NCBI RefSeq assembly: GCF_023913735.1
Contig: NZ_JAMXBH010000018.1
Span: 1 to 64,000, forward strand
Direction of reading: 5' to 3'
Length of the DNA: 64,000 bases
Origin: Pseudarthrobacter raffinosi
GTDB taxonomy: Bacteria; Actinomycetota; Actinomycetes; Actinomycetales; Micrococcaceae
Shown here: one piece after another, positions 25,639 to 33,616 of the stretch
Position numbering within the stretch: position 1 is the first letter of the stretch
Layout: each line of letters begins with the position of its first letter
Program-made: the position numbers and the translations under genes
The notes under the pieces: generated by a model
Told to the model about the DNA's origin: nothing
What the model saw: only the letters and a program-made list of their open reading frames with translations
The model's database searches: none

Positions 25639-26424
25639 TCAGGCCGCGGTGGCGTTCTCACGGTATCGGCGGATGCCGAGTTCACCTTCGACGACGGCGG
25701 CTGTCAGTTCTTCGACGCTCGTGTCCTCGCGGCGAACGTCGAGGATTTTGCGCCCGTGGTTCATGACGATGTGCCGATCGCACACTTCGAAGGCGTGGTG
25801 GAGGTTGTGGGTGACCAGCACGGAGCTGATTCCGTCGGCCTTCAGCGCCCGCAGGTAGTCCAGCAATGCTTCCGTGGCGCGCACCGCGAGCGCGGACGTA
25901 GGCTCGTCAAGGATCAGCAGGCTGCGCTTGAAGTGGACGGCCCGGGCAATGGCTACCGCTTGCGCCTGACCTCCGGACAGCGACGAGACAAGCTGCTTGG
26001 AGCTCTTGATGCCTTCAATGGTCACCACGGAGTCCAGGATTTCGGAGGTGATGGCATCCATCTCCTTGATCTTCATCAGACCAAGGCGGTTCGTGATCTC
26101 ACGGCCCATAAAGATGTTGCGGCTAATGGACATCTGCGGGACCAGTGCCGAGTCCTGGAAGATCGTTTCGATGCCCAGGCTCTCGGTCAGGGCCCTGTTC
26201 ACGTGCGGGTGCTTGGTGCCGTCCCAGGAGAAGTCGCCTGCGGTGGCGGCGACCACGCCTGACATGATCTTGACCAGGGTCGACTTACCGGCACCGTTGT
26301 CGCCGAGGAGGCCCACAACCTCGCCTTTTCCGATGTCGAAGGACACGTCGTCCAGGACGGTGTTGACGCCGTACTTCTTGGTAATGCCCTCAACCCGGAG
26401 CAGGTAGTCCTCGTTGATGGTCAT
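25639..26424 (-). CDS. Ribose-type ABC transporter ATP-binding protein, single-domain
   Basis: 261 residues from ATG 26424 (MTINEDYLLRVEGITKKYGV). The long N-terminal extension of the frame is shadow sequence from the permease gene. Walker A is GDNGAGKSTLVKIMSG, Q-loop IFQDSALVPQM, signature LSGGQAQAVAIARAV, Walker B LLILDEPTSALAV, H-loop VTHNLHHAFEVCD. The start overlaps the permease stop by ATGA. With the permease and lipoprotein upstream it forms the second ribose-type importer in the window. Confidence 0.9.
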   Translation of the reverse strand: MTINEDYLLRVEGITKKYGVNTVLDDVSFDIGKGEVVGLLGDNGAGKSTLVKIMSGVVAATAGDFSWDGTKHPHVNRALTESLGIETIFQDSALVPQMSISRNIFMGREITNRLGLMKIKEMDAITSEILDSVVTIEGIKSSKQLVSSLSGGQAQAVAIARAVHFKRSLLILDEPTSALAVRATEALLDYLRALKADGISSVLVTHNLHHAFEVCDRHIVMNHGRKILDVRREDTSVEELTAAVVEGELGIRRYRENATAA

Positions 26425-27509
26425 GATGCTTTGCCTTCCATGAGCTTGTTGAAGATGGCGGCGACCACGATGATCAGGCCGACGAAGAGCTGGATGTAGA
26501 AGCCGGGCGCCTTGCCCAGGATCAGGCCGTTTTCGATGATGCGGATCAGGGCTGCGCCGACGATCATGCCGATGATGGTTCCCCGTCCTCCGAGGAGAGA
26601 GGTTCCGCCCACCACGGCAGCGGCTATCGCCATCAGGGTGTAGTCCTCCGTGGAACCGGGCTGCATGGAGGAGGTCCGGACCGAGATCAGGATGCTGGCC
26701 AGGCCTACCATCGCCCCGAACAGGGCATAGGAGAGGAGCTTGACCTTGAGCGGATTGATGGAGATCGCCCTGGCGGCCGATGCGTTGCCGCCGACGGCGA
26801 AGATGTGGTTGCCGAGCTTGTGGCGGTGCAGGAAGAACCACGCCACTACTCCCACCACGATCATCCAGACCAGCTGCGAGCGGAAGAAGCCGAAATCGCC
26901 GGCGAAGAGGGTGACGAGTGCTTCGTCTTTGCCCTTGCGCAGCAGCGCCGGCGCCGTGCCGTTGATGAAGATGCTGGCGCCGGTCCAGAAGAACGCCATG
27001 CCCAGAGTGGCGATGAAGGATGGGATGCCGGTGATTACCACGATCAGTCCGTTGATCAGGGCAATACCGGTGGCCGCGGCGATTGCGGCCAGGACCCCCC
27101 AGCCCCAGCCGAACGAGTTGGAGACGTGAATGAACGTGATGGAAGAGAACCCGATACTCGCGCCCAGGGAGAGGTCGAATTCTCCGGCGATCATCAGTAT
27201 CCCGACTCCGATGGCAAGGATGGCCAATACGGGAATGCTCTGGGAGATAACGCCCGAGAGGTTGTTGGCCGAAAGGAAGGGGAAGGCGGGGCTGGCGATG
27301 CTGGCGATGACGAAGCCGATGATGACGACCGCCAGGATCGCGCCGATTTCGAGGGCTCCGCGGCCACGGGTGTAGCGGATGTAGTCCTTGAATTTCTCGG
27401 CCGTTGTAACGGGTTGGTTATCGGCAAGACGGCGGACTTTGGTGATGGCCCCTGTTTCCAACGGCGCCGTGAGGACGTGTTGGTCGGTGCCTGTGTCTTG
27501 TGGTGACAT
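26421..27509 (-). CDS. Ribose-type ABC transporter permease
   Basis: 362 residues from ATG 27509; an upstream in-frame start lies in proline-rich non-coding sequence. About ten transmembrane segments. Features of the RbsC family are VLAILAIGVGILMIAGEFDLSLGASIGF (residues about 90-117), IFAVGGNASAARAISI (about 235-250) and VVGGTSLLGGRGTIIGMIVGAALI near 300-323. It lies between the binding lipoprotein (117 bases upstream) and the ATPase (four-base overlap). Confidence 0.9.
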   Translation of the reverse strand: MSPQDTGTDQHVLTAPLETGAITKVRRLADNQPVTTAEKFKDYIRYTRGRGALEIGAILAVVIIGFVIASIASPAFPFLSANNLSGVISQSIPVLAILAIGVGILMIAGEFDLSLGASIGFSSITFIHVSNSFGWGWGVLAAIAAATGIALINGLIVVITGIPSFIATLGMAFFWTGASIFINGTAPALLRKGKDEALVTLFAGDFGFFRSQLVWMIVVGVVAWFFLHRHKLGNHIFAVGGNASAARAISINPLKVKLLSYALFGAMVGLASILISVRTSSMQPGSTEDYTLMAIAAAVVGGTSLLGGRGTIIGMIVGAALIRIIENGLILGKAPGFYIQLFVGLIIVVAAIFNKLMEGKAS

Positions 27510-27626
27510 GACCTGATCTTTCGATGGCAGCGGCGTCGATGCCGCGGAATGGAAGAGGTGGGCGCTGGGGCCCGGAAGGGGGATGGGGCGGGGACGTGGC
27601 CGCCGCCCCATCCCCCTATGACGCGG

Positions 27627-28649
27627 TTACCAGCGGACGCCCTGGAGGTCCGGCGCTTCGAGGTTTTCCACGTTTGTCTTGTCGATGAGGGAGACGCCGC
27701 CGGAGTTGATGTTCGCCGGCGCCAGGCCGAAGTCGATGGCAAGGGCGCTCTGCATCAGCGACTGGAATCCCTGGACGAAGCCCTGCTGGTCAGCCGTGGC
27801 GATGATGTCCCCGGCCTTGATGCCGTCGATGACCTGCGGGGAGGTGTCAAAGCCGACGATAGGAACCTTCACGCCGGCTGCCTCCATGGCAGCCAGGATG
27901 TTGCGGTGCGGGGTGCCTCCCAGAGGCGCCACTGCCTTGACGTCCTTGTTGGCGATGAGCCATGAGGTGAGGGAGTTCAGAGCTTCCTCATCGGAAGCGG
28001 AGGTCCGGAGGTACTCGCCCTTCGCACCCACCTTGTCGAGCGCTTTCTGCACGCCGCCGCCCCGCTGGATGGCGTAGTTCTGCTCGGGCTCTTCCGCCGG
28101 GAAGAGGACCTTGTCGCCGGCGCCCAGCTTGGCCTCCGCAGCCAGACGCTCGCCAACGAGCGTGCCCACCTCGAAGAAGTCCTGGCCGACGAAACCGCTG
28201 ACGCAGTCGGCGGCACTCTCGGGTGCCGGCACGTTGTAGGCAACAACCTTGATGCCTGCCTTGGAGGCGTCACACGCCACCTTGACCCACTTCTCGCCTT
28301 CGTTGAACGGCATCACGATGACGGCGGGTTTGGACGCCGTGGCTGTTGCCACGAGGTCCACCATCTTGTCCGGATCGGCGTCGGCGGTCTGGTGCGTCAG
28401 CTGCAGGCCGCCGAGGGTGGAGGCGTCTTCCGCTCCCTTGAGGATCTGGGCCCAGAATGCGTCGCCGGCAGGGTTGTAGTAGGTCAGGAAGTACACACTG
28501 CGGTTTTCGGCGCGGCTGCCGAACTTGTCGGCCAGGCCGGTGGTTGATGATGCATTGGACGTTGCGGTGCAGCCTGCCAGCGCCAGCGTTGCCACGCCCG
28601 CCATGGCAATTACGCCGAGTCCTCGCTTGAACGTAGAAATAGGTTTCAC
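27627..28649 (-). CDS. Sugar-type ABC transporter substrate-binding lipoprotein
   Basis: 340 residues. The signal peptide ends at LALAGC (Cys about residue 27). The mature type I binding-protein fold shows SVYFLTYYNPAGDAFWAQILKGAEDA, PAVIVMPFNEGEKWVKVACDASKAGIKVVAYNVP, and KVPIVGFDTSPQVIDGIKAGDIIATADQQGF. This group includes binders of ribose, rhamnose, autoinducer-2 and inositol. It is the first gene of the operon, with the operator cluster 28733-28802 upstream. The ligand is unknown; the linked P450 suggests a modified or methylated carbohydrate-like compound. Confidence 0.88.
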   Translation of the reverse strand: MKPISTFKRGLGVIAMAGVATLALAGCTATSNASSTTGLADKFGSRAENRSVYFLTYYNPAGDAFWAQILKGAEDASTLGGLQLTHQTADADPDKMVDLVATATASKPAVIVMPFNEGEKWVKVACDASKAGIKVVAYNVPAPESAADCVSGFVGQDFFEVGTLVGERLAAEAKLGAGDKVLFPAEEPEQNYAIQRGGGVQKALDKVGAKGEYLRTSASDEEALNSLTSWLIANKDVKAVAPLGGTPHRNILAAMEAAGVKVPIVGFDTSPQVIDGIKAGDIIATADQQGFVQGFQSLMQSALAIDFGLAPANINSGGVSLIDKTNVENLEAPDLQGVRW

Positions 28650-28732
28650 TTCGTCGTGTCCCTCTCATAGGTGCCGAAGCCTGCCTCCATCCGGAACTGG
28701 TGTCCGGTGGGAGCGGCCGATCTTCGACTTAT

Positions 28733-28802
28733 TGTCAGGACATTCTTACGCCTAATCCCTGGCACGTGCAAGGCTTTTTGAAAAAGTCCTGTCTCGTGCC
28801 AG
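28733..28802 (-). promoter_or_regulatory. Promoter and LacI-type operators for the second ABC importer
   Basis: On the minus strand -35 TTGCAC (28771-28766), 17-base spacer, -10 TAAGAA (28748-28743). CTGGCACGTGCAAG at 28759-28772 overlaps the -35, and a half-matching copy CTGTCTCGTGCCAG lies at 28789-28802. TGTCAGGACA at 28733-28742 sits just downstream of the -10. The first and last motifs recur in the same order upstream of the P450 gene (29963-30001). Confidence 0.65.
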
Positions 28803-28895
28803 TTTTGTGACGCGGGGCACACGGCGTGGATTGCGGATGCGGGCATGCAACTTCCGCGGGAAACGTTGCGCCGGGACGTCGGCGGCAGCGCCGGC

Positions 28896-29918
28896 CTACC
28901 TGGGGTGCAGCTGCGCCTCTGACCGGGGCTGGCCCGTACTTCCCCGGATGACCAGCGTGGGAACGATCATGCGTTCCTGGGGCGTTGAATCCTGGTCTGA
29001 CATCATTTGAACGGCGGCCTCGACGGCCGCCGTGCTCATTTCCGCGGGATCCTGGCGGACGCTCGTCAGGTCAACGAACGACAGCCTGGCGATGCGGCTG
29101 TCGTCGTAGCCCGTGACCGAAACATCCTCGGGCACCCGCAAGCCGGCACGCAGAAGCCTATTGATGAGGCCCATGGCAGCATGGTCGTTGGAGCAGACCA
29201 CCGCGGTGGGCATGACAGGCTCCGCGAGAAACGACTCGGCGGCACCGGCACCGGATTCCTCGGTGAAGTCCCCGCCGATCTCCCGGACCCGCGAGGGCAG
29301 TCCGTGCCTGTCCATGGCCGTCACGTATCCCTGGTGGCGGGCAGCGAATTCAGGAAGTGACCGCGTCAGCACGTAGGCAATATCCCGGTGCCCGAGTTCC
29401 ACCAAATGGTCCACGGCCGCCGCGATCCCCCGTTGCCCGTCTGACCGGACAGCACTGCAGACACCCTGCGGCAGAGGTCTGCCGATGCTGACCACCGGCA
29501 GCCTCTTTGCCAGTTTCCGCAGCTCGTTTACAGGCGTTTCCGGCGAAATCAGGATGACGGACTCAGTGCGGAACCCGAGCAGTTCCGTGATGGCATCCCG
29601 CTCGTCCCGCGTCGCCGTCAAGGCACCGAGAATCAGGTTGTAGCCACGCTCGTGGGCCGCCGCATAGAGGGCTTCCACAATGTCGTCCGCGGATGAGTGG
29701 GCGGGATTGAAAAGCACGCCGATGTAGTTGCTGCTCCGCCGGCGAAGTGACCGCGCCGCTATGTCCGGGCTGTATCCAAGCTCGGAAGCCGCCTCAAAGA
29801 TGCGTTCCCGCGTCGAGGAACTGACGCCCGCCTCATTGCGGAAGGCGAGCCCCACAAGCTGCCGTGAAACGCCGACGCGAGTGGCGACGTCCATCATGGT
29901 CGGCCGTTTAGAGATCAC
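28896..29918 (-). CDS. LacI-family transcriptional regulator of the P450/ABC region
   Basis: 340 residues from GTG 29918 (AGGATG upstream). Helix-turn-helix: TMMDVATRVGVSRQLVGLAFRNEAGVS, with the hinge at DIAARSLRRRSSNYIGVLF. The effector domain is of the ribose-binding type and ends with a cluster typical of the family (VSVTGYDDSRIARLSFVDLTSVRQDP). It lies between the importer operon (co-directional, downstream) and the P450 operon (divergent). Related operators with a central GCACGTGC lie in front of both units, so it is their probable common repressor. Confidence 0.88.
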   Translation of the reverse strand: MISKRPTMMDVATRVGVSRQLVGLAFRNEAGVSSSTRERIFEAASELGYSPDIAARSLRRRSSNYIGVLFNPAHSSADDIVEALYAAAHERGYNLILGALTATRDERDAITELLGFRTESVILISPETPVNELRKLAKRLPVVSIGRPLPQGVCSAVRSDGQRGIAAAVDHLVELGHRDIAYVLTRSLPEFAARHQGYVTAMDRHGLPSRVREIGGDFTEESGAGAAESFLAEPVMPTAVVCSNDHAAMGLINRLLRAGLRVPEDVSVTGYDDSRIARLSFVDLTSVRQDPAEMSTAAVEAAVQMMSDQDSTPQERMIVPTLVIRGSTGQPRSEAQLHPR

Positions 29919-29962
29919 TTGGACATCCTATACGCGCAGGGTTGATGGCCCTCCGCCGAGTT

Positions 29963-30004
29963 TGTCAGGACATCCCTTGACGAAAAACTGGCACGTGCTA
30001 GTCT
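29963..30004 (+). promoter_or_regulatory. Promoter and LacI-type operator for the P450 operon
   Basis: -35 TTGACG (29977-29982), 16-base spacer, -10 TAGTCT (29999-30004). CTGGCACGTGCTAG at 29988-30001 is a nearly symmetric 14-base site with central CG, covering the spacer and -10. TGTCAGGACA (29963-29972) lies just upstream of the -35. Both motifs match those at 28733-28772. Confidence 0.65.
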
Positions 30005-30092
30005 TGAGGAAATCGCGCTCAGATCCCCTTCCTCACACGGCTGAGGTCTCGTTCCCTCATCCAGGCAAACCCCACGAAAGCAGGGCCTACCA

Positions 30093-31427
30093 ATGTCGTT
30101 AGCCACTGATCCGAACACCACCGACATCCAGCAATGCCCTTTCAGCGGCGCCGCACTCGCCGGCGAAGAAGCACTCAGGCCGGACCCTGTCGCGGCGCCC
30201 GGGATTGGCCCGAATCCCGCTCTGGAGACAGATCCCGGCGTCTTCTACGATCCGCTCTCCTACGCCGCGTATGACCATCCCTATGAGCTGTACAAAATCC
30301 TGCGGGACAAGGCGCCGGTCTACTACAACGAGCGCCGCGACCTGTACGTCGTCTCGCGTTATGCCGATGTCCAGGCAGGCCTGCGAAACCACGGGCAGCT
30401 CTCCAGCGCCCTGGGCAATGACATGGACGGTACTCATGCGTCCTACGGGGCAGGCAACCTGATCATGGTCGACGCTCCCCGGCACACCTCGCTGCGATCA
30501 GCCGTCCGTCGCGTCTTTGTCGGACGCGAGATACTGTCCAAGGAAGACGGCATCAGGGAACTGGCCCGCCACCTGATCGCGGAACTCCGCGAGAACGGCG
30601 GCGGTGATTTTGCCACTGAGGTGGCGCTTCCGTTGGCTATCGGTGCGGCCACGAAAATGATTGGCATGGCCGTCGAGGACAGCGGAATGCTGCAGGAACA
30701 TCTCCTGCGCTCCATGGTGCGGACGGTGGGCGAGTTCGGAGTGCCGGACGACGCCGCGGTCTCCAATCAGGAAGCCGAAGAGCACCTCGCGGACGTGTTT
30801 GGGAAGCGGAGCGAAGAGGTCGAAGCCGGTGGCACCGCCACAGGGGCGGATGCCATCACCCAGATCATCCTCGGCATGCACGCCGGGAAGGTGGAGCCGG
30901 ATGAACAGGTGGGCCTCGCCCATCTGATTCTGTCGGCAGCCATCGACGCCCCCGCCGCCCTCCTCACCAACCTCGTGGCCACCCTCGACAAGTTCCCGGC
31001 CTTCCAGCGCTGCCTTGCGAAGGACCCTGCCGCCATTCCGGCCTTTGTGGAGGAGACACTCCGCTTTGACACCCCCGGCCAGAACCTCTGCCGGCAGACC
31101 ACCGCCGAGATCACCATCGCCGGCGTGACCATACCGGCGGACTCCCGGGTGATGTTCCTGCTGGGCTCCGCCAACCGGGACGAAAGGGTCTTCCAGAACC
31201 CGGACTTCTTTGATATCAGCCGCGAGCTGACGCCGGAGAACCGCATCATGACCTTCGGCGACGGTATCCACGCCTGCCTGGGCGCACCCCTGGCCCGGCT
31301 GGCCGGACGCGTCCTCGTGGAGACTCTCCTCGAAGGCCCTGAGATCCGCGTCGTCGGGTTGCCGGAGCGCTGGGCCAAGCAAATGGTCCGCGGCTTCGCA
31401 AAGCTTCCGGTGAAGTTCGTTGACTGA
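30093..31427 (+). CDS. Cytochrome P450
   Basis: 444 residues, soluble bacterial class. The heme-ligand loop is FGDGIHACLG with C395, and the K-helix ExxR is E321-R324 (EETLR). The I-helix reads LILSAAIDAPAALL with D285-A286-P287, so the usual acid-threonine pair of P450 oxygen activation is not present. The N-terminus carries a QCPFSG stretch. The start ATG 30093 has only a weak purine-rich site upstream. The partner reductase is two genes downstream. The operon is divergent from a LacI regulator and shares its operator with a ribose-type importer, suggesting oxidation or O-demethylation of an imported carbohydrate-like substrate. The substrate is not determinable here. Confidence 0.88.
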   Translation: MSLATDPNTTDIQQCPFSGAALAGEEALRPDPVAAPGIGPNPALETDPGVFYDPLSYAAYDHPYELYKILRDKAPVYYNERRDLYVVSRYADVQAGLRNHGQLSSALGNDMDGTHASYGAGNLIMVDAPRHTSLRSAVRRVFVGREILSKEDGIRELARHLIAELRENGGGDFATEVALPLAIGAATKMIGMAVEDSGMLQEHLLRSMVRTVGEFGVPDDAAVSNQEAEEHLADVFGKRSEEVEAGGTATGADAITQIILGMHAGKVEPDEQVGLAHLILSAAIDAPAALLTNLVATLDKFPAFQRCLAKDPAAIPAFVEETLRFDTPGQNLCRQTTAEITIAGVTIPADSRVMFLLGSANRDERVFQNPDFFDISRELTPENRIMTFGDGIHACLGAPLARLAGRVLVETLLEGPEIRVVGLPERWAKQMVRGFAKLPVKFVD

Positions 31428-32394
31428 GGTCAACGGCTGGGAGAACCTCTCCGGCCTGCTGCCACAGTCACGCGGCTGGATGCACTCCGGTGTCGCCGTG
31501 CTCAGCGACGGCAGGATTCTCTGCGCCCACCCGGAAGGCTGCGACCTGTTGGTCATCGACCCTTCAGGTCGCTCCGAAACCATACGAACGTCCCTGACCG
31601 AAATGCACAGCATTTTCACCTGCGACCGTGACGGCGTAGAAGTCATCGCGGTGGCCGATCCCGGGCACCGCTTCGTCGAGGATCCCGCCGATGCGTCGGC
31701 CTACGTCGATCACTTCTCGCCCGGGCGCGCAGTGATCCTGAACAGGGACGGAAGCGTCCTCCTGGAACTGGAATGCCCGCCACTGCTGGACTATGCACTG
31801 GAGTCATGGCGCCCGACGTCGATCGCCGTCGACGACTCCCGATACTCCGGCAGCGGTGACATCTGGGTAGCCGACGGGTACGGCGCCAGCCTGGTGCACC
31901 GTTTCGACGCCTCGGGCCACTACCTCGGAACGCGGGACGGCGCTGAAACGGGCACCGCCTTCGCCTGCCCGCACGGGATAATGCTGCGGACCCACCATGG
32001 GCGCCTCGAAATCTACGTGGCGGACCGCACCAACCGCCGAATCGTAGTCATGGACCCGAACGGAATGCAGTCGCGGCTCCTGGGCGAAGGAGTCCTGGAC
32101 AGCCCGTCCTCGCTCGTTCTCGTGGAGAACCGGATCTACATTACCGAACTCTTCGGCGGAGTCGCGAGGTTCGACGGCGATGCATTCACCCGCGTCCTTG
32201 AACAGACCCGGCCCCGGTCGAACGAGGACGACGCCTGGCCCAACCGCCGCACCCCCGAGGGCCTGGACGGACCGGTTGTGGACCCGGGGTTCTTTAACAG
32301 CCCCCACGGCATCGCTGCCGACGATCACTGGCTCTACGTCACCGAGTGGTTCATCGGCGGGCGGCTCAGCCGCCTGTCACTCACGCAGTACTAG
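31420..32394 (+). CDS. NHL/SMP-30-like beta-propeller protein
   Basis: 324 residues starting at TTG 31420, overlapping the P450 stop by eight bases. No signal peptide. Repeated blade-like units are visible: SGVAVLSDGRILCAHPEG, RPTSIAVDDSRYSGSGDIWVADGYGASLVHRFD, ACPHGIMLRTHHGRLEIYVADRTNRRIVVMD and NSPHGIAADDHWLYVTEWFIGGRLSRL. The conserved HGI(M/A) and VADxxxxR positions are typical of six-bladed NHL/peptidylglycine-lyase-like propellers. In that fold His and acid residues bind metal in lactonases or hydratases. A role as a lactonase or lyase acting on the P450 product is possible. The translational coupling with the P450 is strong evidence of a joint function. Confidence 0.75.
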   Translation: MTEVNGWENLSGLLPQSRGWMHSGVAVLSDGRILCAHPEGCDLLVIDPSGRSETIRTSLTEMHSIFTCDRDGVEVIAVADPGHRFVEDPADASAYVDHFSPGRAVILNRDGSVLLELECPPLLDYALESWRPTSIAVDDSRYSGSGDIWVADGYGASLVHRFDASGHYLGTRDGAETGTAFACPHGIMLRTHHGRLEIYVADRTNRRIVVMDPNGMQSRLLGEGVLDSPSSLVLVENRIYITELFGGVARFDGDAFTRVLEQTRPRSNEDDAWPNRRTPEGLDGPVVDPGFFNSPHGIAADDHWLYVTEWFIGGRLSRLSLTQY

Positions 32395-32449
32395 AACACA
32401 CTTCCCCGCACCCATCCCACGCGACGACTTTCAGATTGAGAGCAGGACC

Positions 32450-33442
32450 ATGAGCACAACAGAGACCATCTCCGGGCCGATTTCGGACCTCACCCTCGAA
32501 GAGGCCCATTTCGTTGCCCGCGTCGCGTCGAAGACACACGCAGCCGACGACGTCGTACTCCTCACCCTCCAGCACCAGGACGGCGAAGACCTTCCGCCGT
32601 GGCGACCCGGCGCCCATATCGACCTGGTTCTTTCCAACGGCCTGACGCGGCAGTACTCCCTCTGCGGCGATCCGGCAGATCGGAGCAGCTACGTCGTTGG
32701 TGTCCTCAATGCGCCCAACAGCCGCGGCGGCTCGCAGTTCGTTCACGAATCGCTGGCTGCCGGCGATTCGGTGACTGTCCGCGGTCCGCGGAACCACTTC
32801 CGGCTGGTCGATGCCCCCAGCTACCTGTTCGTCGCCGGTGGTATCGGAATCACGCCCATTGCCGCGATGGTCCGTGAAGTACAGCAGCAGGGGAAGCCCT
32901 GGACACTCGTCTACGGAGGCCGGACACTTTCCTCCATGGCCTTCAGGGATGAGCTAACCGCCCACGGCACCCGAACCACCTTGTGGCCCCAGGACCAGAA
33001 GGGGATCATCGATCTGCCCACGGCCCTGGGCTCCCCGGACAGCCACACAGCCGTCTACACCTGCGGTCCGGAACCGCTCCTGGCCGCCGTCGAGGCAATC
33101 TGTGCCGAGAAATGGCCCTCCGGGTCCCTGCACCTGGAACGGTTCACGGCAAAGAAGGTGGACACCGCGCACGATGTGGCGTTCGAAATCGAACTGGCAA
33201 CGAGCGGCGTACGGCTGACCGTCCCGGCGGATAAATCCGTCCTGCGTGTTCTCGAAGAAGCCGGCACGCGCATCCTTTCCTCCTGCGGCGAAGGGACCTG
33301 CGGCACCTGCGAAACCACGGTCATCGAGGGAAGGATCGACCACCGCGACTCCGTCCTCACCCACGAAGAAAAAGCCGAGAACAGCTGCATGATGGTCTGC
33401 GTCTCCCGCGCCACGTGCCCCGTTCTGGTGCTGGACCTCTAG
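32450..33442 (+). CDS. Phthalate-dioxygenase-reductase-family oxidoreductase (FMN/NADH domain plus C-terminal [2Fe-2S])
   Basis: 330 residues from ATG 32450 (AGCAGGA upstream). The N-terminal flavin domain has RQYSLCG (residues about 66-72) and the ribityl-phosphate region. The NADH domain has VAGGIGITPIAAM (about 127-139) and YTCGPEPLL. The C-terminal plant-type ferredoxin shows C279, C284 and C287 (SSCGEGTCGTCETTV) and a fourth Cys in ENSCMMVC. This single-protein electron chain resembles VanB/PDR reductases that serve Rieske oxygenases. Here no oxygenase but a P450 is in the operon, so it is the probable P450 electron donor. A palindrome copy follows the stop. Confidence 0.88.
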   Translation: MSTTETISGPISDLTLEEAHFVARVASKTHAADDVVLLTLQHQDGEDLPPWRPGAHIDLVLSNGLTRQYSLCGDPADRSSYVVGVLNAPNSRGGSQFVHESLAAGDSVTVRGPRNHFRLVDAPSYLFVAGGIGITPIAAMVREVQQQGKPWTLVYGGRTLSSMAFRDELTAHGTRTTLWPQDQKGIIDLPTALGSPDSHTAVYTCGPEPLLAAVEAICAEKWPSGSLHLERFTAKKVDTAHDVAFEIELATSGVRLTVPADKSVLRVLEEAGTRILSSCGEGTCGTCETTVIEGRIDHRDSVLTHEEKAENSCMMVCVSRATCPVLVLDL

Positions 33443-33463
33443 CCTTCCTGCCGCCCAGTTACG

Positions 33464-33495
33464 CGGACGACGACGGGACCTCCCGCCGTCGTCCG
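33464..33495. repeat. Intergenic palindrome, copy 5 (one mismatch)
   Basis: Inverted repeat of the same family in which one arm reads ACGACGACGGGA instead of ACGACGGCGGGA. It lies 22 bases after the reductase stop. Confidence 0.8.
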
Positions 33496-33616
33496 TTTCC
33501 GTTTAGTGCCTCACCAGGCAGCTGTGCTCTGCACGTCCGGTCCGGTCCAGTAACGCCACGGCTCCGAATCCTTTGTAGAGATCAACAGCGTTAGAGATCA
33601 CCAGAGGAAGGCGGGC

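Noticed and set aside
26425..26841. N-terminal extension of the second importer's ATPase to 400 residues
   Set aside because: The extension is an Arg/Pro-rich out-of-frame reading of the permease gene; ATG 26424 with an ATGA overlap gives a normal-length ATPase.
30498..31646. Minus-strand frame of 382 codons opposite the P450 gene
   Set aside because: Shadow frame without recognisable motifs; the P450 on the plus strand has the heme loop and ExxR.
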